The notes below the pieces were generated by a model. It saw only the letters and a list, made by a program, of their open reading frames with translations. It ran no database searches and was not told the origin of the DNA. Below, one piece after another: positions 16,581-25,144 of a DNA stretch of 50,999 nucleotides. The stretch is from Melioribacter sp. (GTDB lineage: Bacteria > Bacteroidota > Ignavibacteria > Ignavibacteriales > Melioribacteraceae): positions 1 through 50,999 of the forward strand of contig JAOACD010000011.1 of assembly GCA_026417975.1 (NCBI GenBank). Reading direction: 5' to 3'. A program made the position numbers and the translations under genes. Within the stretch, counting starts at the first letter, position 1. Each line of letters opens with the position of its first letter.

Positions 16581-17972
16581 ATGGACGAAAAGACAAATTT
16601 AAAAATTACTAAGAACGAAATGCTAAAAGAATTGACAAAAAATCTGCTCGAAAGATGGTATCCATTGGTATTGGATAAAGAATACGGTGGATATTTTACA
16701 AATATAAGTTACGACTTTAAGTTAATGCCTTCACAGGAAAAGATGATAGTTACACAAGCTAGGCATATATGGACAACAGCAAAGGCTGCTAAGTTTTTTA
16801 ACAGTGAAAAATATTATGAATATTCTCTTCACGGATTTAAGTTTCTTACAGAAAAAATGTGGGATGAAAAATACGGCGGTTTTTATCAAATAAGAAACAG
16901 AGAGGGAAATATCACTGATATTGAAGGATGGTATGACGAAAAAAGAACCTATGGAAATGCATTTGCAATTTTTGCTCTTTCTGCTCTTTATGATATCACA
17001 AAAGATAACAAAATACTTGAGGCTGCAAAGTCAGCTTTTTACTGGTTAAACTCTCATGCTTACGATTCAGAATATAAGGGCTACTTTCAGTTCCTTACAA
17101 GAGAAGGCGTGCCTTTTGATAAAAACAGTCCCTATAAAACAAAAGCTACTGATTCAATTGAAGTTGGTTACAAAGATCAAAATTCTTCTATACATCTTCT
17201 TGAAGCTTTTACAGAATTGTATCATGTTTGGAAAGACGAAACACTTTATAACCATCTTTACGAACTACTCAAATTAATACGCGATGTAATTACTACACCT
17301 AAGGGCTATTTACAACTATTCTTTGAAAGAGATTGGAAGCCTGTTTCATTCAGAAATGCTCCCGAAGAAATTAGAAAAGCAAATTACAAATTAGATCACG
17401 TATCATTTGGACATGATTATGAAACTGCTTATTTAATGTTAGAAGCATCCTATGCACTTGGAATTAAAAACGATGTTAAAACATTAAAAATAGCCAAAAA
17501 AATGTTAGACCATGCAATCGAAAACGGTTGGGATACAATTAATGGAGGCTTTTTTGATGAAGGATACTACTTTGATGAAAATGGAAAGTGTGAAATTATT
17601 AAAGACACAAAGACATGGTGGCAACAAGCAGAAGCTATAAATGCACTATTACTTTTTTACAAAATTTTTCCAAAAGAAAAAAAATATTACAAACTCTTTT
17701 TAAAACAATGGGATTATATAAAAAAATATATAATTGACCACGAACATGGAGATTGGTTTTGGGGAAGCTTAGAAAAAGAACCTTATTATAAAACTAAACC
17801 TAAAGGGACAATTTGGAAAGCAACTTATCATAATGGAAGAGCATTAATGAATTGTATTTTAATGCTTGCAGATGATGATTGTGAACTTTATCAATTGAAT
17901 AGCTTTCGAAAACTAAAGGATGAGTTTGACCAATTTATTAATCATTGGCGAGAAACTGCTACTCATCTATAA
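16581..17972 (+). CDS. AGE-family epimerase: cellobiose/mannobiose 2-epimerase
   Basis: 463 residues from ATG 16581; a TTG at 16545 would extend it by 12 residues that do not match the usual family N-terminus. The (alpha/alpha)6 family signatures are present: DKEYGGYFTN, ARHIWTTAKAAKFF, RTYGNAFAIFALSALY, SFGHDYETAYL, TWWQQAEAINAL, HGDWFWGSL and ATYHNGRAL; the His in the FGHD and TYHN motifs are the expected catalytic pair. Cytoplasmic enzymes of this type epimerise the reducing-end glucose or mannose of beta-1,4-disaccharides. Divergent transcription from a mannanase operon favours mannobiose 2-epimerase, which feeds mannosyl-glucose to GH130 phosphorylase, but no GH130 gene is in the window. 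N-acylglucosamine 2-epimerase is less likely. Confidence 0.85.
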   Translation: MDEKTNLKITKNEMLKELTKNLLERWYPLVLDKEYGGYFTNISYDFKLMPSQEKMIVTQARHIWTTAKAAKFFNSEKYYEYSLHGFKFLTEKMWDEKYGGFYQIRNREGNITDIEGWYDEKRTYGNAFAIFALSALYDITKDNKILEAAKSAFYWLNSHAYDSEYKGYFQFLTREGVPFDKNSPYKTKATDSIEVGYKDQNSSIHLLEAFTELYHVWKDETLYNHLYELLKLIRDVITTPKGYLQLFFERDWKPVSFRNAPEEIRKANYKLDHVSFGHDYETAYLMLEASYALGIKNDVKTLKIAKKMLDHAIENGWDTINGGFFDEGYYFDENGKCEIIKDTKTWWQQAEAINALLLFYKIFPKEKKYYKLFLKQWDYIKKYIIDHEHGDWFWGSLEKEPYYKTKPKGTIWKATYHNGRALMNCILMLADDDCELYQLNSFRKLKDEFDQFINHWRETATHL

Positions 17973-18012
17973 ATTAAATTTTTATAAACATCAAAGTAGT
18001 TTTATTTTAATA

Positions 18013-20028
18013 TTATTTAATCATTTTCTTCAGTTTTTCTATCTCATCTCTTAAGTATGCAGCTCTTTCAAACTCAAGGTCTCTTGCTGCAGCATACATT
18101 TCTTCAGTCATTTGTTCAATTAATTCTTTTCTTTGCTCATTAGACATATACTTAATTACTGGTTCAACTACTTTCAGCATTGTTGCTTCTTCTCTTTCAA
18201 AATCTTTCTTTCTCACATCTGCAATAGAAGTTGACGAAAGTATCTCCTCAACACTTTTATATATTGTTTTTGGTATAATACCATGCTTTTCATTGTATTC
18301 CATTTGTAATTTTCTTCTTCTATTTGTCTCATCTATCATTTTTCTCATAGATTCTGTAATTGTATCAGCATACATTATCACTTTACCATTTATATTTCTT
18401 GCTGTTCTACCTGCAGTTTGCATTAAAGACCTTTCGCTTCTTAAAAACCCTTCTTTATCTGCATCTAGAATAGCAACAAGTGAAACTTCTGGCAAATCAA
18501 GACCTTCACGCAAAAGATTAACTCCAACAAGCACATCAAAATCTCCCATTCTCAAATCGCGAATTATTTCTACTCGCTCAAGTGCGTCAATATCACTATG
18601 AATGTATCGAACTTTTATATTTAGTTTATCAAGGTAATCTGTTAAATCTTCTGCCATTTTTTTAGTTAATGTTGTAACTAGCACTCTTTCTTTTCTTTCG
18701 GCTCGTTTTCGAATTTCTCCTATTAAATCATCAATTTGTCCTTTCACAGGACGCACTTCAATTTCCGGGTCTACTAATCCTGTAGGACGAATAATTTGTT
18801 CCACATATACTCCTCCGCTTTTTTCTAATTCATAATCACCCGGAGTTGCACTTACATAAATTACTTGATTTATCAATTCTTCAAATTCTTCAAATTTAAG
18901 TGGACGATTATCAAGTGCAGAAGGAAGTCTAAAGCCATATTCAACTAACGTTTCTTTTCGTGAGCGATCACCATTATACATACCTCTTATTTGAGGTATT
19001 GTAACATGAGACTCATCGATAATTAAAAGATAATCTTTTGGAAAGTAATCAAATAAGCAATAAGGACGGGAGCCAGGCGGTCTTCCATCAAGATGTCTTG
19101 AATAATTTTCTATACCAGAACAGTAGCCAATTTCTCGCATCATCTCAATATCAAATCTTGTACGTTGTTCAAGTCTTTGTGCTTCAACATATTTTTCTTG
19201 TGACCAAAAATACTGCAGCCTTTCTTTTAGTTCTTCTTCTATTGACTTAATAGCTCGTTTAATTTGCTCTTTTGTTGTGACAAAATATTTTGCTGGATAT
19301 ATAGGAACTGAATCAACTTCTTTAATTACTCTTCCTGTTATAGAATCAATGATTGACAATCTCTCTATTTCATCATCCCAAAATTCAACTCTAACTGCTT
19401 CTTCATATTGATAAGCAGGAATAATTTCAATGACATCGCCTCTTGCTCTAAATGAACCTCTTTCAAACTCTGTATCATTTCTTTTGAAATAAATATCAAT
19501 TAAATCCCTCATTAATTTTTTTCTATCTAGCTTTTGACCTTTTCTTAAAAATAAAATTTGACGTGCATATTCATCGGGTGCTCCAATTCCATAAATACAC
19601 GATACACTAGCAACAATTATTACATCTCTTCGTCCTTCTATTAGAGCTGTAGTAGCTTTTAATCTAAGTCTATCAATTTCTTCATTTATTGAAAAATCTT
19701 TTTCAATGTATAAATCTCGTTTCACAACATAAGCTTCTGGTTGATAATAATCGTAATAACTTATAAAAAACTCTACTGCATTATTTGGGAAAAAAGATTT
19801 GAATTCTGAATAAAGCTGGGCTGCTAAAGTTTTATTATGTGAAATTACAAGGGTTGGTTTATTTACTTCTTTAATAACATGAGACATTGTAAAAGTTTTA
19901 CCACTTCCTGTAACGCCAAGTAAAACTTGATGTTTTTTACCCTTGCGTATTCCTTCAACTAGTTCCTTAATTGCTTTTGGCTGGTCCCCCGCAGGCTGAT
20001 AGTTCGATACTAACTCAAATTTCTTCAT
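18013..20028 (-). CDS. uvrB: Excinuclease ABC subunit B
   Basis: 671 residues, the standard length. Walker A GVTGSGKT (38-45), the beta-hairpin region [10 protein letters not shown] (91-100) that clamps damaged DNA, DESH (helicase motif II), the [22 protein letters not shown] region (split by helicase motif V) and a C-terminal UVR domain ([21 protein letters not shown]) that binds UvrC. It performs damage verification in nucleotide excision repair after delivery by UvrA, whose gene is 14 kb away. It converges with the epimerase gene (40 bases apart) and its own promoter should lie between 20029 and 20088, where I see no clear SOS box. Confidence 0.97.
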   Translation of the reverse strand: MKKFELVSNYQPAGDQPKAIKELVEGIRKGKKHQVLLGVTGSGKTFTMSHVIKEVNKPTLVISHNKTLAAQLYSEFKSFFPNNAVEFFISYYDYYQPEAYVVKRDLYIEKDFSINEEIDRLRLKATTALIEGRRDVIIVASVSCIYGIGAPDEYARQILFLRKGQKLDRKKLMRDLIDIYFKRNDTEFERGSFRARGDVIEIIPAYQYEEAVRVEFWDDEIERLSIIDSITGRVIKEVDSVPIYPAKYFVTTKEQIKRAIKSIEEELKERLQYFWSQEKYVEAQRLEQRTRFDIEMMREIGYCSGIENYSRHLDGRPPGSRPYCLFDYFPKDYLLIIDESHVTIPQIRGMYNGDRSRKETLVEYGFRLPSALDNRPLKFEEFEELINQVIYVSATPGDYELEKSGGVYVEQIIRPTGLVDPEIEVRPVKGQIDDLIGEIRKRAERKERVLVTTLTKKMAEDLTDYLDKLNIKVRYIHSDIDALERVEIIRDLRMGDFDVLVGVNLLREGLDLPEVSLVAILDADKEGFLRSERSLMQTAGRTARNINGKVIMYADTITESMRKMIDETNRRRKLQMEYNEKHGIIPKTIYKSVEEILSSTSIADVRKKDFEREEATMLKVVEPVIKYMSNEQRKELIEQMTEEMYAAARDLEFERAAYLRDEIEKLKKMIK

Positions 20029-20088
20029 TGTTATATTAATTAAAACTTCTAATTATGTAAGAAATTAAATTAATAAATTTTGCCCTAA

Positions 20089-21075
20089 TTAGTTAAGGAA
20101 AGGATTTTCTCTATCGTAAGAGAAATGTGGCCTATAGTTATTATAACTTTCCATTTCTTGAATCCAACCATTATGTAATCCATATTTATCAAGTAATTCA
20201 AGAGCTTTTTCATACTCCGACTGACGCAAAGTCCTGTTCAATAAAATTTCTTTATGCGCCTTATTTGTAGGATAATATTGTGACATTAAGGATATATGAA
20301 CATTTGGACTTAATTCTTCAGCTATAAACTTAAATACTTTTTCTGTTTCTGCTAAATAATTTGGTAATACTAAATGGCGAATTATCAAACCTCTTACTAC
20401 AACATCACCATTATACTTTAGTTCATCTCCTACTTGCCTAAACATTTCCTTTATAGCTGCTTTTGTTTTCTCGAAGTAATTATCCACACAAGAATATTTT
20501 TTTGCATATTCATCGTTTCCATATTTAAAATCAGGCAAATATATATCAACAATACCTTCATAAAGTTTGAGCACTTCTACTGAATCGTAACCATTAGTGT
20601 TATAAATAATTGGGAGACGAAGTCCTTTTGAAGCTGCTATGTAGATTGACTTCAATATTGTAGCCGAAAAATGAGTGGGTGATACAAGTCCTATATTATG
20701 ACAGCCAATTTCTTGTAGTCTAAGCATTATTTCAGCTAATCTTTCATGAGTAACTTCATGTTTTCTTTCAACTTTCCAATTCTGACTAATCTCATAATTC
20801 TGGCAGTATATACATCTTAAATTACAATTTCCAAAAAATATATTACCAGCACCTCTTGTTCCAGATAAAACAGGTTCTTCACCAAAGTGGGGTGTATATG
20901 AAGAAACAATCGGCAAATATCCACTCAGGCAAAAGCCATATTCATTATTAAATCTATCTACTTTGCAATCACGAGGACAACTCGTACATGCTTTCAGTAT
21001 CTCAAGTGCTTTTTCTGCTCTTTCTTTAAGTTCACCACTTTCATATAATTTTATGTACGATGGTATAAAAGTCAT
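20089..21075 (-). CDS. Radical SAM protein, pyruvate-formate-lyase-activating-enzyme-like
   Basis: 328 residues. The radical SAM cluster motif is CNLRCIYC (C84, C88, C91), followed by QNYEISQ. An N-terminal cysteine set (CTSCPRDC, C30, C33, C37, plus C49) may bind a second metal or cluster. Motifs such as SPTHFSA, YNTNGYDS and DIYLPDFKYG match the widespread YCxxCQNxEIS group annotated as PflA-like. No glycyl-radical enzyme gene is near, so the substrate cannot be named. Some relatives occur with AMMECR1/MEMO genes, which are absent here. It is divergent from the PspC-type gene. Confidence 0.85.
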   Translation of the reverse strand: MTFIPSYIKLYESGELKERAEKALEILKACTSCPRDCKVDRFNNEYGFCLSGYLPIVSSYTPHFGEEPVLSGTRGAGNIFFGNCNLRCIYCQNYEISQNWKVERKHEVTHERLAEIMLRLQEIGCHNIGLVSPTHFSATILKSIYIAASKGLRLPIIYNTNGYDSVEVLKLYEGIVDIYLPDFKYGNDEYAKKYSCVDNYFEKTKAAIKEMFRQVGDELKYNGDVVVRGLIIRHLVLPNYLAETEKVFKFIAEELSPNVHISLMSQYYPTNKAHKEILLNRTLRQSEYEKALELLDKYGLHNGWIQEMESYNNYRPHFSYDRENPFLN

Positions 21076-21211
21076 TCTATAAAAATTGCAATTCGTTATA
21101 TTACTAAAATATAAAACTATTTTTTTCTATTTTTCAATCATTCTTGAAGGGTAACTACGTAATAGTCTTTTAATTTTTAACAAGATAGATTTTGAAGATA
21201 AAAAACATTCA

Positions 21212-21239
21212 TTGACAAAAATTTTATTAAATTTATTAT
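21212..21239 (+). promoter_or_regulatory. Candidate housekeeping-type promoter of the PspC-like genes
   Basis: A perfect -35 hexamer TTGACA (21212-21217), a 16-base spacer and TATTAT (21234-21239) lie just before the PspC-type gene. The inferred start near 21246 leaves a leader of only about 15 bases with no Shine-Dalgarno sequence. Confidence 0.4.
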
Positions 21240-21260
21240 CAAAATTAATTAATAATAGAA

Positions 21261-21911
21261 ATGGAAGAAAATAAATTTCCAAATATATTCGAAGACAAAG
21301 AAGAATTTCCTTACCCGATTAGAAGATTTGAAAGGTCTAGAATAGATTATGTCATAACTGGATTATTAGGTGGATTAGGTAAATATTATAATGTAGACCC
21401 TTCGATATTTAGATTAATTGGAATACTTTCTTTACTAATAAACACTTTACCAATATACCTATACTTAATAGCATCTCTTATCTTTAATGCAGAAATCAAC
21501 TCCACTACAGTTGATGAGAAAGAAAAAATAAAAATTATCAAAAAAAATTCTCAAGTTCTCTTAAGCAGCTTTTTGATATTTATTGGTATTTTTTGGCTTT
21601 TGAAGAGTTTAGGAATAATGCAAAAAGCAGACATATTTTATTCTAATTCTATTTTGATGAATTTAATTGTTGTTTTACTTGGAGTATACTTAGTCTTTAA
21701 AAATTTTGATAATGAAATAATATCAACTATTTATAACAATAATAAAAACAAGTTAATCTTAGGCGTTTGCAAAGAATTAAGTTATAATACTAAAATTAAC
21801 GTTATATTAATAAGATTAGCATTTGTAGTCTGCACAATATTAACAGCTGGTATTATTGTTTTATTATATCTTTTTTTATTTATAAATCTAAAAAGAGAAA
21901 AAATCATTTGA
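21261..21911 (+). CDS. Membrane protein with two PspC-like domains
   Basis: 216 residues. The first PspC domain (about 24-70: YVITGLLGGLGKYYNVDPSI, then two hydrophobic stretches) is the usual form. A middle part holds two more membrane segments. The C-terminal part (about 165-212: KLILGVCKELSYNTKINVIL, then a long hydrophobic stretch) looks like a second, diverged PspC unit. PspC proteins act in envelope-stress sensing or toxin-antitoxin-like membrane functions; no pspA/pspF gene is near. The stop overlaps the start region of the next gene, so the two are co-translated. The ECF sigma/anti-sigma pair downstream is convergent. Confidence 0.75.
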   Translation: MEENKFPNIFEDKEEFPYPIRRFERSRIDYVITGLLGGLGKYYNVDPSIFRLIGILSLLINTLPIYLYLIASLIFNAEINSTTVDEKEKIKIIKKNSQVLLSSFLIFIGIFWLLKSLGIMQKADIFYSNSILMNLIVVLLGVYLVFKNFDNEIISTIYNNNKNKLILGVCKELSYNTKINVILIRLAFVVCTILTAGIIVLLYLFLFINLKREKII

Positions 21912-21913
21912 CG

Positions 21914-22414
21914 ATGAAAATTAACTATAAAACATTAGCGGGCATATCTTTAATAGCATATGGAATATTAAATATCTTAAATTATAAATTACTTCGACTT
22001 AGTGCTGAATCTATTCTTGGAATTCCTCTTATTATTTTCGGAATACCCTCAGTGTTTGTTTCATTCAGTTACAAAAAAAGAAATATGATTGTTTTATCAA
22101 CTGTTATTTTCTATACTGGACTATTTTTAACACTCGATGGTTTTTATAAGGTTTATTCTTATTTGTCATTGATTTTATTTGTATTTTTTTTAAGTGCATC
22201 AATATTTCTTTTACTATTCATAGAAAATACAAACAATAAATCATTCCTTTATTCGAGTTTATTGTTGTTTATTATTTCATATCCCACAATCAAAATTATT
22301 GAGTATCTTGAAAGCACCTACTTTTTTTATAGATACATAAAAATTGAAAACATAATATTACCTTTGATTTTAATTTTGGTTGGAATTATTTTGTTTATAA
22401 AAAGAGAGAACTAG
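21914..22414 (+). CDS. Small multi-spanning membrane protein, unknown function
   Basis: 166 residues from ATG 21914; a TTG at 21908 overlapping the previous stop would add two residues. About five hydrophobic segments alternate with short Lys/Arg/Asn loops, and the protein ends KRENstop. It has no motif I recognise. Tight coupling to the double-PspC gene suggests a shared membrane role. It converges with the anti-sigma gene, 5 bases apart, with no terminator visible. Confidence 0.65.
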   Translation: MKINYKTLAGISLIAYGILNILNYKLLRLSAESILGIPLIIFGIPSVFVSFSYKKRNMIVLSTVIFYTGLFLTLDGFYKVYSYLSLILFVFFLSASIFLLLFIENTNNKSFLYSSLLLFIISYPTIKIIEYLESTYFFYRYIKIENIILPLILILVGIILFIKREN

Positions 22415-22419
22415 TTATT

Positions 22420-23439
22420 TTACCTTGATTTTACCTGCGGAAAAACTCCTACAAGATAATTTTGAGCCGATGGAGTAGTAGAGCCTTCACTGGATTCAAT
22501 TGTAATTTTAAGCATCTCTATATTTTCTTTTGGTATAAAGGGGAATGAGCTTATGTGAATATACTCATTGTTACTAGGATTATAAACTCCCATTGAATAT
22601 GAAACACCTTTACTTACAGCCCAAAGTTGATATGCTTGATTAGGTGGTAATGGTTTTACATTTTTAAACTGAATTAATCCTTCTTTAACATCAAAAGAAA
22701 GAAAAACTCTTGCTATAGATTTATCATTAGGGTCTGCACTTGTTAAATTAATTACAATAACATCTTTGTTATTAAAGAATTCTATAAAAGAGAGATAATT
22801 ATTTACAAAATTATTTGTTCTACTTAGTTCGCCTCTGAATAAAGTTAAATCGTGATTAACTTCTTCTAATTGCTTATTTAGAGATTCTATTGATGTAAAA
22901 GAATAATAGCCAATTACAGAAAAAAGAATTAGAGAAACTAATAATGCAATCCAGCCAATTAAAGTCCCTCCTGCTTTATCTTTAGATTGAAAAGTTTGCA
23001 GAGGCTGCGGCGAAACATATTGAGGAGGATTTTCAGGTATTACAGAACCTTCGTACTTTGATTTTGGTTTATCTTCTTTTTCTTCAACAATAGTTGATTT
23101 AGTAAGATTAGAAATCTGAAAAGTAGGTTTTGTAGATTCTTTAGAGGCTGTATTAAAAGTCTTGCTAAATAATGTCTTCTTTTTTTCTTCTCTTATTCTT
23201 TCCTTAAGTTCATCTTGAAGACTCATTAATTTTTTTGCAACTTCATCCTTCAAAGAAGGCTTAGGTTCTTCTATTTCCAATATAATTGGTATTAAAGACA
23301 CTATATTCTGAAGCTCTCCAAGTGCACCTTCAGGTAATTCTCCTCCTGCATCAAGATAATCCTTAAATTGAATAAAATTTTTTCTATCCATGCAACCAAT
23401 AGCAAATGCAGCCATCATCTCGTGTATAGGATCTGCCAT
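22420..23439 (-). CDS. RskA-type anti-sigma factor
   Basis: 339 residues from ATG 23439, with AAGGGAG upstream inside the end of the sigma gene. The cytoplasmic N-terminal part (HEMMAAFAIGCMDRKNF) resembles anti-sigma domains but lacks the H-x3-C-x2-C zinc motif, as in RskA. A Lys/Glu/Pro-rich linker is followed by one TM helix (about 158-180), a short coiled coil (ESLNKQLEEVNHDLTLFRGE) and an extracytoplasmic C-terminal domain with PLPPNQAYQLWAVSKG, the hallmark of the anti-sigma-K family. It should hold the adjacent ECF sigma factor at the membrane until an outside signal triggers release, classically by regulated proteolysis. Confidence 0.88.
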   Translation of the reverse strand: MADPIHEMMAAFAIGCMDRKNFIQFKDYLDAGGELPEGALGELQNIVSLIPIILEIEEPKPSLKDEVAKKLMSLQDELKERIREEKKKTLFSKTFNTASKESTKPTFQISNLTKSTIVEEKEDKPKSKYEGSVIPENPPQYVSPQPLQTFQSKDKAGGTLIGWIALLVSLILFSVIGYYSFTSIESLNKQLEEVNHDLTLFRGELSRTNNFVNNYLSFIEFFNNKDVIVINLTSADPNDKSIARVFLSFDVKEGLIQFKNVKPLPPNQAYQLWAVSKGVSYSMGVYNPSNNEYIHISSFPFIPKENIEMLKITIESSEGSTTPSAQNYLVGVFPQVKSR

Positions 23440-23443
23440 CAAT

Positions 23444-24022
23444 TTACTCCCTTGTTAAATTATCTCTAAAATTATGTAATGCATTCATTACTTTATTCCT
23501 AACTGTTTCAATAGGAATATTCAGCTTTTCAGCTATTTCATCAATTGTATAACCTTCATAATAAGCTAAATGCAATACATATTTTTGAGTATCTGTAAGT
23601 TTAGTTAAAGCACGCTCTATTTTAGGTTTTAAACTAATGGCTGTGTTTAAATCAAGACTATCCATATCTGGTGGAAAAGTTGGAATTATAAAATAGTCTT
23701 CATAATCCTCGTCATATATTTGAGATGCAGAAAGAGAATGTCGATTTCTTCTAACAACATCTACTGCTTTATTCCTTGCTAAAGTAACTAGCCAGCTATA
23801 AACATTACCATGACTAAAATTAAACTTATAAGTTTTTCGCCATACTATTACAAAAACATCAACCAAAACTTTCTCGGCTGTTACTTCATCTGGTACAATT
23901 TTTTTTATCAATGTATACAAAAGAGGGGAATATCTATCATACAACTCTTCGAGAGCACGAGATTCAAAGTTCGCTATCTCTCGCATTAGTTCAAAATCTG
24001 TTAACTCCTTAAATCTGCTCAA
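23444..24022 (-). CDS. ECF RNA polymerase sigma factor (SigK-like)
   Basis: 192 residues with sigma region 2 (ALEELYDRYSPLLYTLIKK, VFVIVWRKTYKF, SWLVTLARNKAVDVVRR) and region 4 (LTDTQKYVLHLAYYEGYTID, EIAEKLNIPIETVRNKV). It recruits RNA polymerase to a specific promoter set and is controlled by the anti-sigma factor encoded immediately downstream. Such genes are usually autoregulated, and a TGAAC-N16-CGTTT element lies upstream (24096-24121). The same element in front of the mannan operon makes that operon a candidate target. Confidence 0.93.
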   Translation of the reverse strand: MSRFKELTDFELMREIANFESRALEELYDRYSPLLYTLIKKIVPDEVTAEKVLVDVFVIVWRKTYKFNFSHGNVYSWLVTLARNKAVDVVRRNRHSLSASQIYDEDYEDYFIIPTFPPDMDSLDLNTAISLKPKIERALTKLTDTQKYVLHLAYYEGYTIDEIAEKLNIPIETVRNKVMNALHNFRDNLTRE

Positions 24023-24410
24023 TTCTTCTTCACTTTAAATAATTAAAGCAAAACTAAAATTACTAGCTCAAAATTACAAGATTCTTCAAAAATATAAACG
24101 GGTAAAATCAGCTGCCGTTCAAAATACGTAAAACTAAATAGAAAAAACTTATTAACAAAATAACAAAAATTTACGCAAGCAGCGTCTAAATCGAAATAAA
24201 GAATTATCTCCATTTAAAGCTACATTAATAATTAAGTAAGAAATAACGAAAATGTTTAAGAGGAAAAGATTTTGTTATTAGTAAATTAAGCTCGACCTAC
24301 CATACACTAAATTTTTTGATAAGTTGGTCTACTATAGTAATAAATAATACCAAGTTGTATTAATTAATGAAATTATTTAAATTATACTCAGTCTAAATAA
24401 AAATAACAAT
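24023..24410. other. 388-base intergenic region between divergent regulator genes
   Basis: No open frame of note and no RNA gene. On the minus strand it contains the ECF-type element described separately. On the plus side, before the LuxR-type gene, I see only AT-rich sequence without a convincing -35/-10 pair or Shine-Dalgarno site. Confidence 0.6.
24096..24121 (-). promoter_or_regulatory. Candidate autoregulated ECF promoter
   Basis: Minus strand: TGAAC (24121-24117), 16-base spacer, CGTTT (24100-24096). The first nine bases, TGAACGGCA, are identical to those at 16412-16404 before the mannan operon, with CGT at the same distance. Transcription would begin about 70 bases before the sigma ATG. 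Confidence 0.45.
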
Positions 24411-25040
24411 ATGCCCAATATTTCTATTTTAATTGCTAATAAATACTTCCTAACAAATTATGCAATAAGCTGTATATTGAGCAAAATAAAGGGAATTAAA
24501 ATCACTGGAGTACATATAGATAAACTTTTCGATGAAATAGAGATTCGAAAGCCAAATATTGTTTTATTAGAATTAGAAAAAGTAAAAGTTGATATTTTCT
24601 TTCTGCTTAAATTAATAAAGCAGAAATATCCGCAATTAAAAATAATAGTATTATCAGATTTATCTGATATCAATAAAGCAAGAAAGCTTCTATCTGCTGA
24701 TTTAGATGGATACTTAGATAAATCAGTCACTAAAGATGAATTAAGAACTGCTGCAATAAAAGTATATAAAGGGGAAAAGTTTTATTGCCAAAAGGTAAGT
24801 GAAATTCTAAAAGAAATGCTCAACACACAGAATGAAGCTCCAATTCTTAGTAAGAGAGAATTAGAAATACTTAATTACATAGCCCAAGGTCTTAGTAATA
24901 AAGAAATAGGCGAAAAGCTTTTCCTAAGTGAATATACAGTTTTAACACACCGAAGAAATATTATGAAAAAGCTAAAAGTAAATAGTACACCCCAACTTAT
25001 CATAAAAAGCATTAAGCACGGCTATATTAATATTGATTAA
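24411..25040 (+). CDS. LuxR/NarL-type regulator with degenerate receiver domain
   Basis: 209 residues. Residues 1-125 have the receiver fold pattern, but the acidic pair after strand 1 is missing (ILIANKYF, A9/N10 where D/E are expected) and the phospho-acceptor Asp is replaced by Glu (PNIVLLELE, E54). The later Lys (YLDKS) is retained. Residues 140-205 are a complete LuxR helix-turn-helix (LSKRELEILNYIAQGLSNKE, LFLSEYTVLTHRRNIMKKL). It is probably a DNA-binding regulator that works without normal phosphorylation. No kinase is adjacent. It is 104 bases upstream of the haem-uptake-like operon on the same strand and could regulate it. Confidence 0.87.
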   Translation: MPNISILIANKYFLTNYAISCILSKIKGIKITGVHIDKLFDEIEIRKPNIVLLELEKVKVDIFFLLKLIKQKYPQLKIIVLSDLSDINKARKLLSADLDGYLDKSVTKDELRTAAIKVYKGEKFYCQKVSEILKEMLNTQNEAPILSKRELEILNYIAQGLSNKEIGEKLFLSEYTVLTHRRNIMKKLKVNSTPQLIIKSIKHGYINID

Positions 25041-25144
25041 CATACTAAATTTTTAGTATTCCAAATTACTACAATATTGTTATTGATAAAAAAGAAACAT
25101 TATTGGTAATTTTCTTATTAAGATTTAGTCTTAATAAAAATAAT

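Noticed and set aside
4373..18012. Sigma54 (-24/-12) promoters before the mannan-cluster genes
   Set aside because: I read each intergenic gap on the minus strand for TGGCAC-N5-TTGC and found no acceptable match; the expected targets may lie outside the window or be degenerate.
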